A DNA stretch of 64,000 bases from Hypoxylon rubiginosum (lineage: Eukaryota; Ascomycota; Sordariomycetes; Xylariales; Hypoxylaceae), in assembly GCA_902806565.1 (NCBI GenBank), contig CADCXA010000067.1, positions 310,001-374,000 of the forward strand, written 5' to 3'. The position numbers and the translations under genes were made by a program. Below, piece after piece: positions 10,786 through 21,872 of the stretch (positions are counted from its first letter, which is position 1; every line of letters starts with the position of its first letter). The notes beneath the pieces were generated by a model. That model was given only the letters and a program-made list of their open reading frames with translations, did no database searches and had not been told where the DNA came from.

Positions 10786-12410
10786 ATGTCGTCCGTGGGC
10801 CTCCTTGGTCTCCCACGTGAGCTGTTATTGCAAATAATGGAATTGCTTCGAGATTCGCGAGATTTCCAAACACTGCAGACTGTAACGAATACATGCAAGA
10901 CACTCCACAAGATAGCCGAGATATATCTCTATTCAATCGCTGAGTTCACCACACTATCATCCCTAGATCGTTTCCTGGACGCTACTCGTACGGATCTCGA
11001 CCGGAAGAGCTATCTACGAGACCTCCGTCTTCTCTATTCTACGAGGCGATACTCTTGTCACGACGTTTCCTCTCCGCCGGACCTCGCTTCGTTTCCCAAC
11101 TTGGTGTCGTTCGTTTCGGAAAGTCCCGAATGCCAACCATTGTCAGCCAAAGGAACCCATTTCGAATTATATATGGACTCTTTCATGCAAGCATTTATAC
11201 AAGCATCCCTTTTGAACGAGTCGCTTGAGACCCCAAGGCCACTCCAGAACCTGAGATCTCGTAGGTTTTGCTACTTCCTTTTCCTATGGGTGATCTTTGG
11301 GGGGTATATATTAATTATAATTCGCCAGTGACCTTGCACTGGACGGGAGCAGATAATCGCTATTGGGACATAACTCCGGCGTGCCCAATCTTTCTTCTTC
11401 CCCAACTACAATCCCTCGAGATATCTTGCGCGAGGGTTGGCCAAGAAGAATCATCAGAATGGACAGCAGCGCAGCTACAGCGTTTCCAGCGTAAGACTCG
11501 CTTGAGGTCCCTGGTTCTTACTGAGTGTGTCGTGTCTGTAGAGGCTCTGCATCTCATCTTGTCATTCCCGAGCGCGCTGCAACGCCTCGACCTCTGCGAA
11601 AAGTATTATCACCATCGTGAAACAGGGGGAATAGAAGACCGGTTCGCCGTCAACAAAACCGATGCGTTCAACCGCGCCATTGCCCAGCAGTCGGAGAGTC
11701 TCCAGCATCTTCACATCTTTTGTCATGAACGTTTTGCGAGATCTGAAGAAGTACTAGCTCTGTCACTCTCCAACTTCCCCGTCCTTTCACATCTTCAGCT
11801 TGGTCCGTTTCCTCAGATCCGTGGCGACCGGACTCACGTTTCGAACTTCATCCTGGAGCACCCTATCCCTCCAGCGTTGGGTTCGCTACGTCTGTTAGAG
11901 TACGGTGTTTATAACTTAAGGGTCCGTCCTATTAATAAGGTTTTATCCGATTTATCCATTAGGGACCTCATGAAAAATGCCGAAGCCCTTGGTCTTCCTT
12001 TCACGCTTGATATTTCGCTTAGCAAGCTTCCGCACTTCGTAACGCAAACTCGATTCAGCATGCGAGATGAACGATCAACCATACGTGATCTATTTGAGTC
12101 GTTTGGGAGAATGTTTCAAGAGCTCCAAGGGGCCTTGGCCCATTCTGACCCGGAATCAAACTCGGAATCGACATCGGACAATCCCAATCAAGCCTTTTTA
12201 CGCCTACGAGCTCTCACCAACAAACCCCGACATAAGATACCCCCATTCTTACACGACGAAGGGCCGCCCCGGTTCGTCGTGCGATATGACTCGTGGCATC
12301 CGCGGAAGGTTCTCTTTACCCCATACACGGCCGATCCCATTCCTCATGATCGAGATCTGAGTAGTGACGATGAAGATATAGACGCGACTTTCCGTCACGC
12401 CACTATTTAG
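10786..12410 (+). CDS. F-box protein
   Basis: Exons 10786-11260 and 11329-12410 (68-bp GT-AG intron) give 518 residues. The F-box is at the N-terminus (about 5-48: LPRELLLQIMELLRDSRDFQTLQTVTNTCK), where it should bind Skp1 in an SCF ubiquitin ligase. The rest shows leucine-rich strands (LPQLQSLEIS, LRSLVLTECVVS, ALQRLDLCEKY, SLQHLHIF) spaced like irregular LRRs, the probable substrate-recognition surface. The C-terminus is acidic (SSDDEDID). Such proteins are numerous and fast-evolving in filamentous ascomycetes. The target is unknown. Start chosen at ATG 10786 because the 32 upstream in-frame residues are not F-box-like. Confidence 0.83.
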
Positions 12411-13925
12411 CATCCTCCGCATTTTAATTGGATTTTCCAATGGCCTGTATCGTCGGTATGGAATTGCTTTTCGGTGTTTTAGAATAATAGGAGGTTATTT
12501 ATACGCATTATTGCTGTACGTCCACGAGCGAATATTGTAAGCTATAGGTACATACTAAGAGTTCCTTCATAACTTGGGCGTGCTCATTACCGCGTAGATG
12601 TTATGGGGAAGTTGCGTGTGTTCGAGCGATAGAAGTCGGAGACGTTCTTGGCTCCTAGATAGTAATGTGATGCTTTCCCCCCTTTTCTTCCTATCGTCTG
12701 TGTAACAAGGGTTTACAAACTTGAAAGATCGGTGCTAAGCAATCCGTATGCCCTGTAAGTCTTCTCGTATGTTCCATGCAAGAGGAATGTACTTAGGATT
12801 GCATCCCATGATAATTTCAGCTACCATATTAGTTAGGGATCTGGCTATTATCTTGCCTCAACCTGGAGAGTTGGGCATCTGGTTGAAAAGCGATCTACTT
12901 GCCTTGTTAAGCTTCTTAGCTGACTTCCTCGCCTAGATCCCTAGTCGTTGCCATCTCGTGCCCGATATCCCTCAGCTTAGATACGATTCTACATAGTTGG
13001 GACTTTCAGCTGGCTATCTGACCAGGGTGGGTTGCGTTACATCGACCTGTGGTTGCAGACAGCTACCCAGAAAGGCAACTCGATATCGCCCGTCTCATCC
13101 GACTCGACATAAACCCTTCCCCCTCCAAGCACATTGCATCCTTTCCAACCCAGGTGTTGGCCATAGTGGGAAAGCGAGCTGTTGCTGACGCAAACCGGCA
13201 GGATTTTAGTCTATTTCCAGAGTCGAGGAACTTTTGAAGATATGCAGCCGTCCGGCGCAGCAGCACTGGCTCGGAAACCCGTCCTGCCCGTCTACTTTCG
13301 CTTGCGCTCTAGCGAATCCTTCCCTACATATACGTATACATGGCATTAAAAGTGCGGGTTCTAGCCATTCTAGCCAGAATTCTATGCAATGCCCACATGG
13401 CATCCTGCAGCTTGCTGGCGCGCGCCGTGATGCAGTACAGCGGTGGGACTCCGAGTTTCGTCGCGTCCCATTCGTCAGATCTCCTCGAGTTGTCAGCACT
13501 AGGTGCGGTGACTTGCCTACGATCCACGTGGTGAAAGCCTCGATTGATCACCATCTCCGCGACCGAGCAGCTAGCGCAGATTGGTGAGGAGCTGACTCGG
13601 CCGTTTTTCTTTCGTTTCAGAAACATTGTAGCATTCGTACCTCGAAAGACCCCTTGCACACCCAACCTACCTACCTGGGTATGCATATTGCTGGCTTTCC
13701 ATGTGCGTAACGGCGTGACCGTCTAGATCAAGATTAGGAAATCCGATAGATATGCAGCCAGTTACTGTATGGAACAATCCTACGAACGCATAGTATATCA
13801 CACAAGTTGCATATATAGTAAAAACCGCGCCGGTGTGCGCATGCTCTTGACGTAGTATCCCCTTCTCTCGACGCTCCGATGCTTCGCTTCCCATCGCCAT
13901 CTAGACATTGGTATTTAACCTTACA
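12411..13925. other. Intergenic; possible gene remnant at 13.2-13.7 kb
   Basis: No gene can be supported. Between about 13206 and 13686 base composition rises and overlapping frames of 97-120 codons run on both strands. None shows a start context, splice structure or family motif that I recognise. The segment ends at the 5' flank of the GDSL gene. Confidence 0.4.
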
Positions 13926-15249
13926 ATGCGGCCCTTAGCGTTGTTCGCGTTGTTTATGGGCTGCGTTCCGAGCCGATGCTGCGGTAGTGGAACATCGAAA
14001 ATTGACAATCTCATCGTCTTCGGAGATAGCTACTCGGACGAAGGCCGACTTGAATATTTCCTGAGCCACAACAACACGCCACCACCACCCGGACTTTACA
14101 TACCCGAGGCGAATGTGACCAAGAGCGGCGGGAAAAGCTGGCCACAGATTGCGGCGAAAGCGATCGGAGCTACAACGTTCAACTATGCAGGTAAGAAGAA
14201 AGCGGACCGTTGTGTTGCCATGTGTTGCCGTCTCTAGGGACGCCGGCGGACTCTTCTTCGCGGCACATTGCCAAGATATTGCAGCTGCGATTCGATACAT
14301 GAACTATCAACTAATCTCTAGGCACTGTATAGTAACCGGCGCGGTCTGTACGGACTTTTTCCCAGATGTGCTGCCGTCCGTACAGGAGTATGAAGTGCCC
14401 GCATTCTTGGCGGATGTGGCCTACAAAAATCCCGCGACGGGCACGAACACGCTCTACACAAACCGGACGTCCAGCAACACCGTATATACCCTCTGGATAG
14501 GCACAAACGACCTCGGCGTCAACGCGTTCCTGACGGACTCGCAGCCCGCGGGGAAGACCCTCGACGACTTCATCCAGTGCGTGTGGCCGACCTTCGACTA
14601 CATCTACAGCACCGGCGGACGCAAGTTCGTGCTCTTCACCGAGATACCGCTTAACTACGCCCCGCTGTACGCGTCCCTCGAGCACGGCGGCGCCGGCGAC
14701 GTGCCGCGCTGGCCCGACAAGGAGGCGCACAACACGACCGAGTACGAGCAGAAGATGCTCGAGTACGTGACCCTCGTCAACACGGTCCTGGAGTACGGCG
14801 TGCCGCTGCAGCAGTCCGTCAAGAAGCGGTGGCCCGGCGCTTCGTTCAGCATCTTCAACGTGCACGACCTGATCTCGGATATCTACCACGCGCCCTCGGA
14901 CTACCTGGACGCGCCCGCCAACGCCACCGGGTTCTACGCCGAGTGCCCCAACTCCATACAGGTCGGTAGCGCCAACTGCGAGGTCTCTCCGAACCCGCTG
15001 TCGAGCTTTCTATGGTACGTTTATGCCGCGCGCGGTGAACTTTTGGATGGTAGACGAAGGACAGATCTCGCTAACGTTGATGCCAGGTTTGACGAGCTAC
15101 ATATGTCGCCGAAAGTTCGTAAGTTGCCCAGCTGAAGAAACATATTCCGATTTGGTCGAATAGCGCTGACCGTACCCGTAGACGAATATATCGCCTCCGA
15201 ATTCGTAAATGTTCTCAGTCAGAAATCAAAATATGGCATTTACTACTAA
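13926..15249 (+). CDS. Secreted GDSL esterase, carbohydrate esterase family 16-like
   Basis: Four exons: 13926-14190, 14333-15014, 15087-15118 (32 nt) and 15182-15249, giving 348 residues. The N-terminus is a signal peptide (MRPLALFALFMGCVPS). Block I is IVFGDSYSDEG with nucleophile S35. The splice at 14190/14333 restores FNYAVTGAVC, a strongly conserved CE16 strand. Block III is WIGTNDLG. The block V dyad is D318 and H321 (FDELH), split from its tryptophan by an intron. The last exon supplies HEYIASEFVNVL, the usual C-terminal helix. Family members deacetylate xylo- and other oligosaccharides outside the cell. Exon 2 is much richer in C-ending codons than its flanks. Confidence 0.87.
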
Positions 15250-17824
15250 TACCTCTACCTACCTACCTCCTAAGGTAATTTTAATGCAGAATATAGATAG
15301 ATATAGTATTTATTACATCCATATTGTACATACGGGGTCACGTTGACGAAGGTACATGTATCTAAAACGCGTTGGGTCAAGCATGGGGGAAAGAGGGTAG
15401 CAAAATATTCAGCCACTTCAAGGCAACCCGTTAGCATACGTTAATCACGACTAATCTTGACGATGCAAAAGGATTCAGAAAGCAGGGGTCAGTGTATGCG
15501 TGTGTAATATTTGAGGCCCGCTTGGCTTATAAATAGAATGAATACCTTACAGACCTAGGTAGCTTAGGTATCGTCTTTGCAGTTACGTTTGTAGTTACGT
15601 TTGTACTATCGAAACGAAATAGAACACGGTGCGGCCTTAACAATGATACTACCTACTAAATTAATACAAATAGCTACCTAGAGGTAGGTACATAGGTAGG
15701 CAGGTCAGGTATTCGACCACACGAGTCTGTCGCTTACACGAGACGCCTGAGTTTGTCATGCTACACACTTTACCCTTCTTTTTCGCTGACTTGACAAGCT
15801 ATGCCTCTCACGTCTTTATAAAGATGACAGAAAATACGAAGCAATGATGTCGTGAACCTAACGTTCAAGCATATGACCTAAAACCAGCACATAAAGATAA
15901 GACTGAAGTAAGGTAAGCAGGCCTAGTTACAAGGGGAAGGTACTAATTTTATCTCAAAAACATCCACTTGAGCTTAGAAAGAAAAGGGGTACCTGGGGGG
16001 AAAATTATCAATATTCTCTTACAGGTACGTATCTTTTTTTATAATGTCGTTTCACTTGAGACATATTCTATGAACTAGACTTCTAATACAGAAGATAATA
16101 CATGTGCCTAAATGTCTTTTATCATCTACCACATGAATGGTAGCATCCCTAAGAATAACACTTGTAGTATTTACTGGGTAGTACCTACCTAGGTACCTAC
16201 GTAAAATACCTGTACATACATATGTATAGGACGAGGGTGAAAAAGACTAGGCACCAAGTAGATTTTCACGACCGTTTGATGCTAATATGTACTTAATTGA
16301 GAGTGAAGAAAGGCACATAATAAGTAGCTTAGCTTAAGGCCTCCGTTCTAGTTGTTGACCAACGTACCCAAACATGTTGTGTTTGAAGTATTACGTATAA
16401 TGCCAGCTGTTATTTCTTCCTAGGTATTGACGAAGTACCCAGGTACCTACATGTACTCTAAAGTACCTAGTAAAGAATTCAAGATGTTGATTACCCAAGT
16501 GTACTTACGCTACTTCTCAAATAGCGAGCACCTAAGTACTTGGTACGCTATATCAGAGTATGACCAATGAAAACGTAAGTACTGTTCCATATTCGGAAGT
16601 GTTAGTATAGTGTTTGACTTGATTAGCTAAAGTGCAAGTATTATCACGTATAGAATAGTTACACTCCCTCAACGTATAGATTGCTATAAGGTATCCAGGT
16701 ACTTACCGTCAAGTTACCGTTACATTATAATAGATAATTACGTATACGTTTATTGAATTGTATTACAACGTAGGTCTCACAATTTACAACGTATACACTA
16801 TCATACTAAGATACAACGTTCAAGTATAAATAATCTAATGCACTCACGTGAAGGGAAGAGAGCTCACGTGAAGAAAACGCACTCACGTGAAAGATTAGAC
16901 GTCAACGCTTCTTCCCTACCGTAATTACATATGGCTAAAGAAACTCGCTATACTTGACAACAAGAGAACGTCCGCAGAGTCACGTGAAGAGATTTTATCT
17001 CGCATATCTGCTAGGCAAAGTGATAATTAACATCGACACATTAGTACCCAAGGATGAAAGGAGCGTTTATAGAGAATAAAGAGCCCGAACGTCTGACCAT
17101 TGTCCAATATTTGTCCCGTATTAATTGCCGTCTTACCTGCTGGTCACTTTGTAGGTATTTTAAAGATTAATTCATAGAATATTCCATTTCAAGCATTCCT
17201 CGAGTCGGTCTCGGCCAGCTCTTTTGTCCTCTCACTGCCACTAAGCGTTTTTGTAACTCGATTTCACTGGAAACGTCTATACGTAACTCAACTGCCTAGA
17301 TCATCTCTAGGAATTCTACCTAGGTAGCTACAGGATCGTCTAGACGATTCTTGGGGCCACGTGGAAGAGTTGCTATCACCGACAGCATCCAATCGTCCGG
17401 CCGGATAAGTTAGGCTTGTTGTCTAATGCAGCAATATCTAAATCCTACAACAGCCTGAATGGTCTAGACTACTAGGTTACCCCCCCTCCTCTCCCCCTCG
17501 ACCCCAACAATGATATGGAGAAGGTGGAGAATCGTTGATAAATTGTCCATATTGCCCGCTCTGTTTGGCCATCGTAAACCTGGGGTAATGGGGTAGCGGC
17601 CTAGCTAAGGATATGAGTATACCTTGGCACTCTTGAGAGATGCTACACATTCTTCGGCACTTGCAAGGGTCCTAGTCCTCGCACACATGTAAATACTGCT
17701 TCTCATCGCTGCGTAAGCCGGGCTCGAGGCCTTTCCTCACTAAGCACGTAGTAACCCACCGAAAAGTACGCGTTGTGCTAAAGAAGAATAAGAAGGCAAA
17801 GAAGAAGAAAAAGAAGAAGAAGAG
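15250..17824. other. Gene-free AT-rich interval
   Basis: About 2.6 kb without a credible open frame. It is rich in TAGGTACC/ACCTAGGT-type short palindromes (for example 15555-15575, 15670-15710, 16185-16205, 16440-16460, 17315-17330) and ACGTATA-like strings. It also carries a cluster of TCACGTGA sites, listed separately. Its last 850 bp form the upstream region of the sugar transporter. Confidence 0.55.
16844..16987. promoter_or_regulatory. Cluster of four TCACGTGA palindromes
   Basis: CACGTG cores begin at 16845, 16865, 16884 and 16981. Each sits in the same extended context TCACGTGAA, and all four have the trailing AA on the same side. The core is the E-box bound by fungal bHLH factors. 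The cluster is 0.84-0.98 kb upstream of the sugar transporter start, and another CACGTG lies at 17358-17363. That it regulates that gene is inference. Confidence 0.5.
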
Positions 17825-20124
17825 ATGGCGATCAAAGACGACGAAACCATTCGCGCCCACTGGCGATGCTTTATCGCTTGCGGCCTTATGGTCCTATCGC
17901 CATTTCAGTATGGCATCGACTTCGGATTGATAGGAGGTATGCAGGCCATGCCAGGGTTCCTCAAGGTGAGCCACACAGCGTTTAACCTACTGATATAGCA
18001 AAAGAAAGACCATACCTGTGCTAATCCCATCCGCTCTCTAGATCTACGGCCACCCAGCTCCAAACACCTCGATCGGATGGAACATCTCGACAGTACGGCA
18101 GCAACTGATTACATCCCTGATGACCCTCGGCGCCTTCGTTAGTTCCGCCACCGCCGGCTTAGTTGCTGCCAGATTCGGACGAAAGGCCTGCCTGTGGTCG
18201 GCGTGCTTGGGCTGTGCTGTTTCCAATATTATTATGATGACTACTACAGATATCAATGCCCTTTATGTCGGACGTCTCCTCAATGGGCTAGCGAATGGTT
18301 ATTTTATGACTTTCTCCCAGCTATTCATCCGGTTTGTACTCTCGAGTTCCTTCTTTCGTCTTCCTCTACAGCCCAAGAAACTACTCGAACTACTCGTCGC
18401 TAACCTTTTGCAGTACGTTAGGCAGTCTCTTTGATCCTTGTTTTCGATCCTACCGCCCGATTTACCCCCCAAAACCTTTAGAATAGATGGAATCGACTTA
18501 CTAAACCGTTTCGTACACCAGAGGAAAGCAGCCCGGCCAAGTATCGTGGGCTCTTCTTGACGGCCTTCCAGTTCTGTACCTCGTTCGTAAGTCGACCGTA
18601 TTTCCGACCTCCCCGTATCCTCTTCTGTACCTCGCGGCTTAGCCTGTCATACTAGGGCACACTTATCGGGACTATCGTGGACTGGGCGACCGCGACTCGT
18701 CCAGATCGATCGGCGTACCTGATTCCATTAGGGCTCATCTACATTGTACCTCTGTTCCTAACGATTGGCCTATTCTTTATTCCCGAGTCACCCCGATGGT
18801 TGATTTTGCAAGATCGAATCGACGAAGGACACAAATCTCTCAAATGGCTCAGACCGACCGGTGCCCAAGTCGAAATCGAAGTCGCAGAAATCAAAGCAGC
18901 AATCGACAAAGAACGCGAGCTAGGTAGCCAAGTCAGTGTCCTCGACATGTTCACGAACCCTATAGACAGGAGACGTACGATCCTCGCCGTCTGCGGAGTA
19001 ACTTTACAGGCTGCTACAGGTTCTATGTTCATCATTTGTAGGAGAATCTCGTCCCATAATCCGCGAGGTAACGCGTTAATAGTTTCCCCTAGCATACAAG
19101 GCTTACTTCTTCACAATGGCTAAGGTAGCCAACCCGTTCGCAATGGGATGTGTTCTCAGCGCTATCGGTCTTCTTGCTATTGTCCTTAACTCTCTAATTG
19201 TAGTACGCTACGGTCGCCGCCGTGTGCTCCTAATGGGCGGCCTCGGTATCTGCGGCGTTCTCCAGTTGATTGTCGCGATCGTATACGACAAGGACCCAGG
19301 CGCAAAAGCTACCGGCGAGGTTCTAGTAGCACTATCCTGTCTCTACATGATGAGTTATAATGTAGGCACCCAGAATATTCCTGTCTCGTCCTTTAGAACT
19401 GACTGTCAAATACTAATAATTCGTGCTTATAGGGAATGGTAGCAACGTATGCCTGGCTAAGCGGCGGCGAACTTCCCTCCCAACGACTACGCAGCTACAC
19501 ATTCGGACTCGCGGCAGCTGTAGCATTCTTCGCTGCTTGGCTCACGACTTTCACGGCGCCCTGTGAGTGTACCTACCTCCTACCTGTCACAAATACTGCG
19601 AATTTCGTTAAATACCGTTCTCGACAAGAAGTTACAAGCATATTAAAGGTCTCTACTTGGCTTTCCGACTTTGTAAAAGCTAATCCTCGGTATCATAGAC
19701 TTCATCAACCCAGATTCTCTTAACTGGGGTCCGAGATACGGTTACATCTGGTTCCCAAGCTCCATTGTAGCTGGAGTATGGGTTTACTTCTTCCTGCCCG
19801 AAGTCCAAGGTATACGAATCCAAGCTTATACAAAATACCCATTCCAAAACTCCCCATCAGCTGAGTTCCTTTCGAGCTTTTTGCGTAAAGATAGACGAGT
19901 CGCTGACGTCTTTTGCTTTCCTACAGGCCGAACACTAGAAGAAATCGACGAGATGGTAAGTAGTAAATATCATATAACTACCTATCTACCTGTAATAACT
20001 TTGGGCGCTCGACTAATTCCCTTTACAGTTCGAAGAGAAGATACCAGCGCGAAAATTCCGAGGATACAAGTGCGTTCGCCGACTAGCCATGAATGAGAAA
20101 ACAGAGATCGAACACAACGAATAA
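17825..20124 (+). CDS. MFS sugar transporter, nine exons, one intron apparently a stwintron
   Basis: Predicted 503-residue sugar/H+ symporter of the plasma membrane. Exons: 17825-17965, 18042-18330, 18522-18586, 18656-19037, 19093-19361, 19433-19562, 19699-19809, 19927-19955, 20029-20124. Landmarks: QYGIDFGLIGG in TM1, RFGRKA after TM2, GRLLNGLANGYF, QLFIQESSPAKYRG (TM4-5 loop), PESPRWL at 208-214, RYGRRR after TM8, GGELPSQRLRSYT, and PEVQGRTLEEIDEMFEE at the C-terminal end. Eight intervals in a gene this size is a high intron density for the region. Interval 18331-18521 cannot be spliced as a single canonical intron with the conserved loop intact; see the separate entry. A 45-bp satellite starts at the stop codon. 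Substrate unknown; sugar porters of this set carry hexoses or oligosaccharides. Confidence 0.85.
18331..18521 (+). other. Putative [D1,2] spliceosomal twin intron (stwintron) in the sugar transporter
   Basis: The exon ends ATC C at 18330. G18331 would be the first base of the outer donor. An inner intron 18332-18413 (82 nt; donor GTTTGT, branch-like CGCTAACC, acceptor TTTTGCAG) separates it from TACGTT at 18414. After inner removal, the outer intron (109 nt) has donor GTACGT, branch-like TTACTAAAC near 18500 and acceptor ACACCAG at 18521. The joined codon CAG gives LFIQESSPAKYRG, the family consensus. One-step use of the GTTTGT donor with the 18521 acceptor shifts the frame. Confidence 0.72.
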
Positions 20125-20290
20125 ACCCTACGAATAAACCCTATGAATAAACCCTACGAAGCGAAGAAAACCCTACGAATAAACCCTATGAATAAACCCT
20201 ACGAAGCGAAGAAAACCCTACGAATAAACCCTATGAATAAACCCTACGAAGCGAAGAAAACCCTACGAAGCGAGGAAACAAACTAAGAAG
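20118..20290. repeat. 45-bp tandem repeat, three full copies plus degenerate ends
   Basis: Exact copies start at 20131, 20176 and 20221 and run to 20265. A partial unit (20118-20130) includes the transporter stop codon, and a degraded unit (20266-20290) follows. Each unit contains two AATAAACCCTA and one GAAGCGAAGAAAACCCTA submotif. AATAAA therefore occurs seven times in about 140 bp, directly downstream of the stop codon at 20122-20124. Confidence 0.9.
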
Positions 20291-21268
20291 CGAAGAAACA
20301 CACCATGATGATTCGAAAAGATATTCCATAGCTCCCCGAGCCATCTTGTGCGAGATCTACGAGGGATAATAGACGATTGCTTTAGAATAGGGGCTAGGGC
20401 CAGAGTGAATCTATTTTCGAGAGACAAGCGAATTAAATTACCATTACTATTCTAGCTGTTAAATAGAAAACAATATCGACACTCCCACGGCCGTTTGAGA
20501 ATACTTCCGAGTGGCTGGTGACCAGGATGGAATATTGTAACAAGATTATTCGAACTTGATTATCGAGCTACCTTAGGGGGGGTTAGAGAACTCTAGTCCT
20601 TATCACGTAGATGAACATTGAGATATAGTTATTGTTGTATAATTTGGCACCTAGTAATAGAAATCAACTACGATAATACCTTCAGGGGAAAGGTGGTGGC
20701 AAATTTGCCTAGTCCTGCACGTTAGCTATGTGAATGCTTAAGGTCTTTTGCTCTTAGGGGGTATTTTCAGAGGCCACCCTGGCTCCTTATAACGGTCAGC
20801 TCCTTGGACGCGTATATACTAGGCGCGTAGATATGATGGCACGGGCGCGACGAGGCCTTATCCACGTGGTAACTTATACGTACATGCCCTAATACGTATG
20901 CCCCGGGTACGGCAAGCACGCGAAGGCATAGGTCTCCCAGGTATCTCACAGTTTAGGGGGGTAGTCTCCATAGGCACCTACCTTGTTGGCTTAAGATTTA
21001 GATCAGTTACCCCCTATCCTAGCTGGCTGTCCCCTAATTATCTAGTGTACTAGTCGCTAAAACGTAGCGAAGCCGCTCCGTGCCCGGTAACGTGGACCGC
21101 GACTGCGTTTCGAAGCAACGCGTAACACTTTTCTACTTACGCACGGCCCAAAAACTCGTAGCATTCTGTCCCTCACCTTTTCTCGCTCGTCCTCAAACTT
21201 TTCTTTTCCCTACATCAACATTCTCTCAACACCTTACACCACCCCAACAACATCGTCTACCAGCCACA
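20291..21268. other. Intergenic, no gene supported
   Basis: No credible gene. The last 150 bp are C- and pyrimidine-rich, as expected for the promoter and leader of the C2H2 gene that follows (TTTCTTTTCCCTACATC, ACCACCCCAACAACATC). Confidence 0.5.
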
Positions 21269-21841
21269 ATGGACTCCGACTCTCTCAACCAGGGTACGTA
21301 ATATTTTCCTAGAAACAAAAACTACTACTTCACTCTCACAACATATATCCCAAGTACCAGTGCTTCCCATGCCCATCCCAACTGATTCCTCGGGACTTAT
21401 CTGTATTTCTCATGACCCTCATCCTTTAGCATATAGCCCTCTGGCCCTAACCCATCCTTTGTCACCAACTGGCTACATGAGTTCAACTACTAACAAGTTT
21501 CATCTTCATTGTTCTAGATCATCGTGTCGCCAGCATGAACACCGCCGCGGAGGGTGTCCAGCTTCAGCTGGCCATCGACAACGTCCGCAAATCTTGCGAG
21601 GGAGTTGCCATCGATCCAAACCAGCTACGCGAATCGAAGCTCCTCCTTTGCAAAGCTGCCCAACGTGTCATTGACACTGGTCTTAGTACGTCCCTAAACA
21701 CTCTACTTAGTTATTGTTGCTTTACCTCTCCTTCACCTTTCCTTTACCTTTCCTAAACAATACTGAATCGCTCTCCATACTCTCAATCCTACATACTACA
21801 CATATCGCTATTAACATTCCTATTCATGTCTACATACCTAT

Positions 21842-21872
<31 letters not shown>

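Noticed and set aside
14311..14889. 192-codon minus-strand open frame over the GDSL exon
   Set aside because: Same reason: antisense of a C-ending-codon-rich exon, with no domain.
18332..18523. Single canonical intron solution for the sugar transporter (donor 18336 GTACTC, acceptor 18523)
   Set aside because: It keeps the frame but uses a weaker donor and inserts an extra Phe (IRFESS) instead of the family-like IQESS. It also leaves the CTAAC-TTTTGCAG-TACGTT pattern unexplained. Kept as the main alternative.
20118..20290. Interstitial telomere sequence
   Set aside because: AAACCCTA strings occur, but the array period is 45 bp with interrupting GAAGCGAAG, not a hexamer or heptamer telomere repeat.
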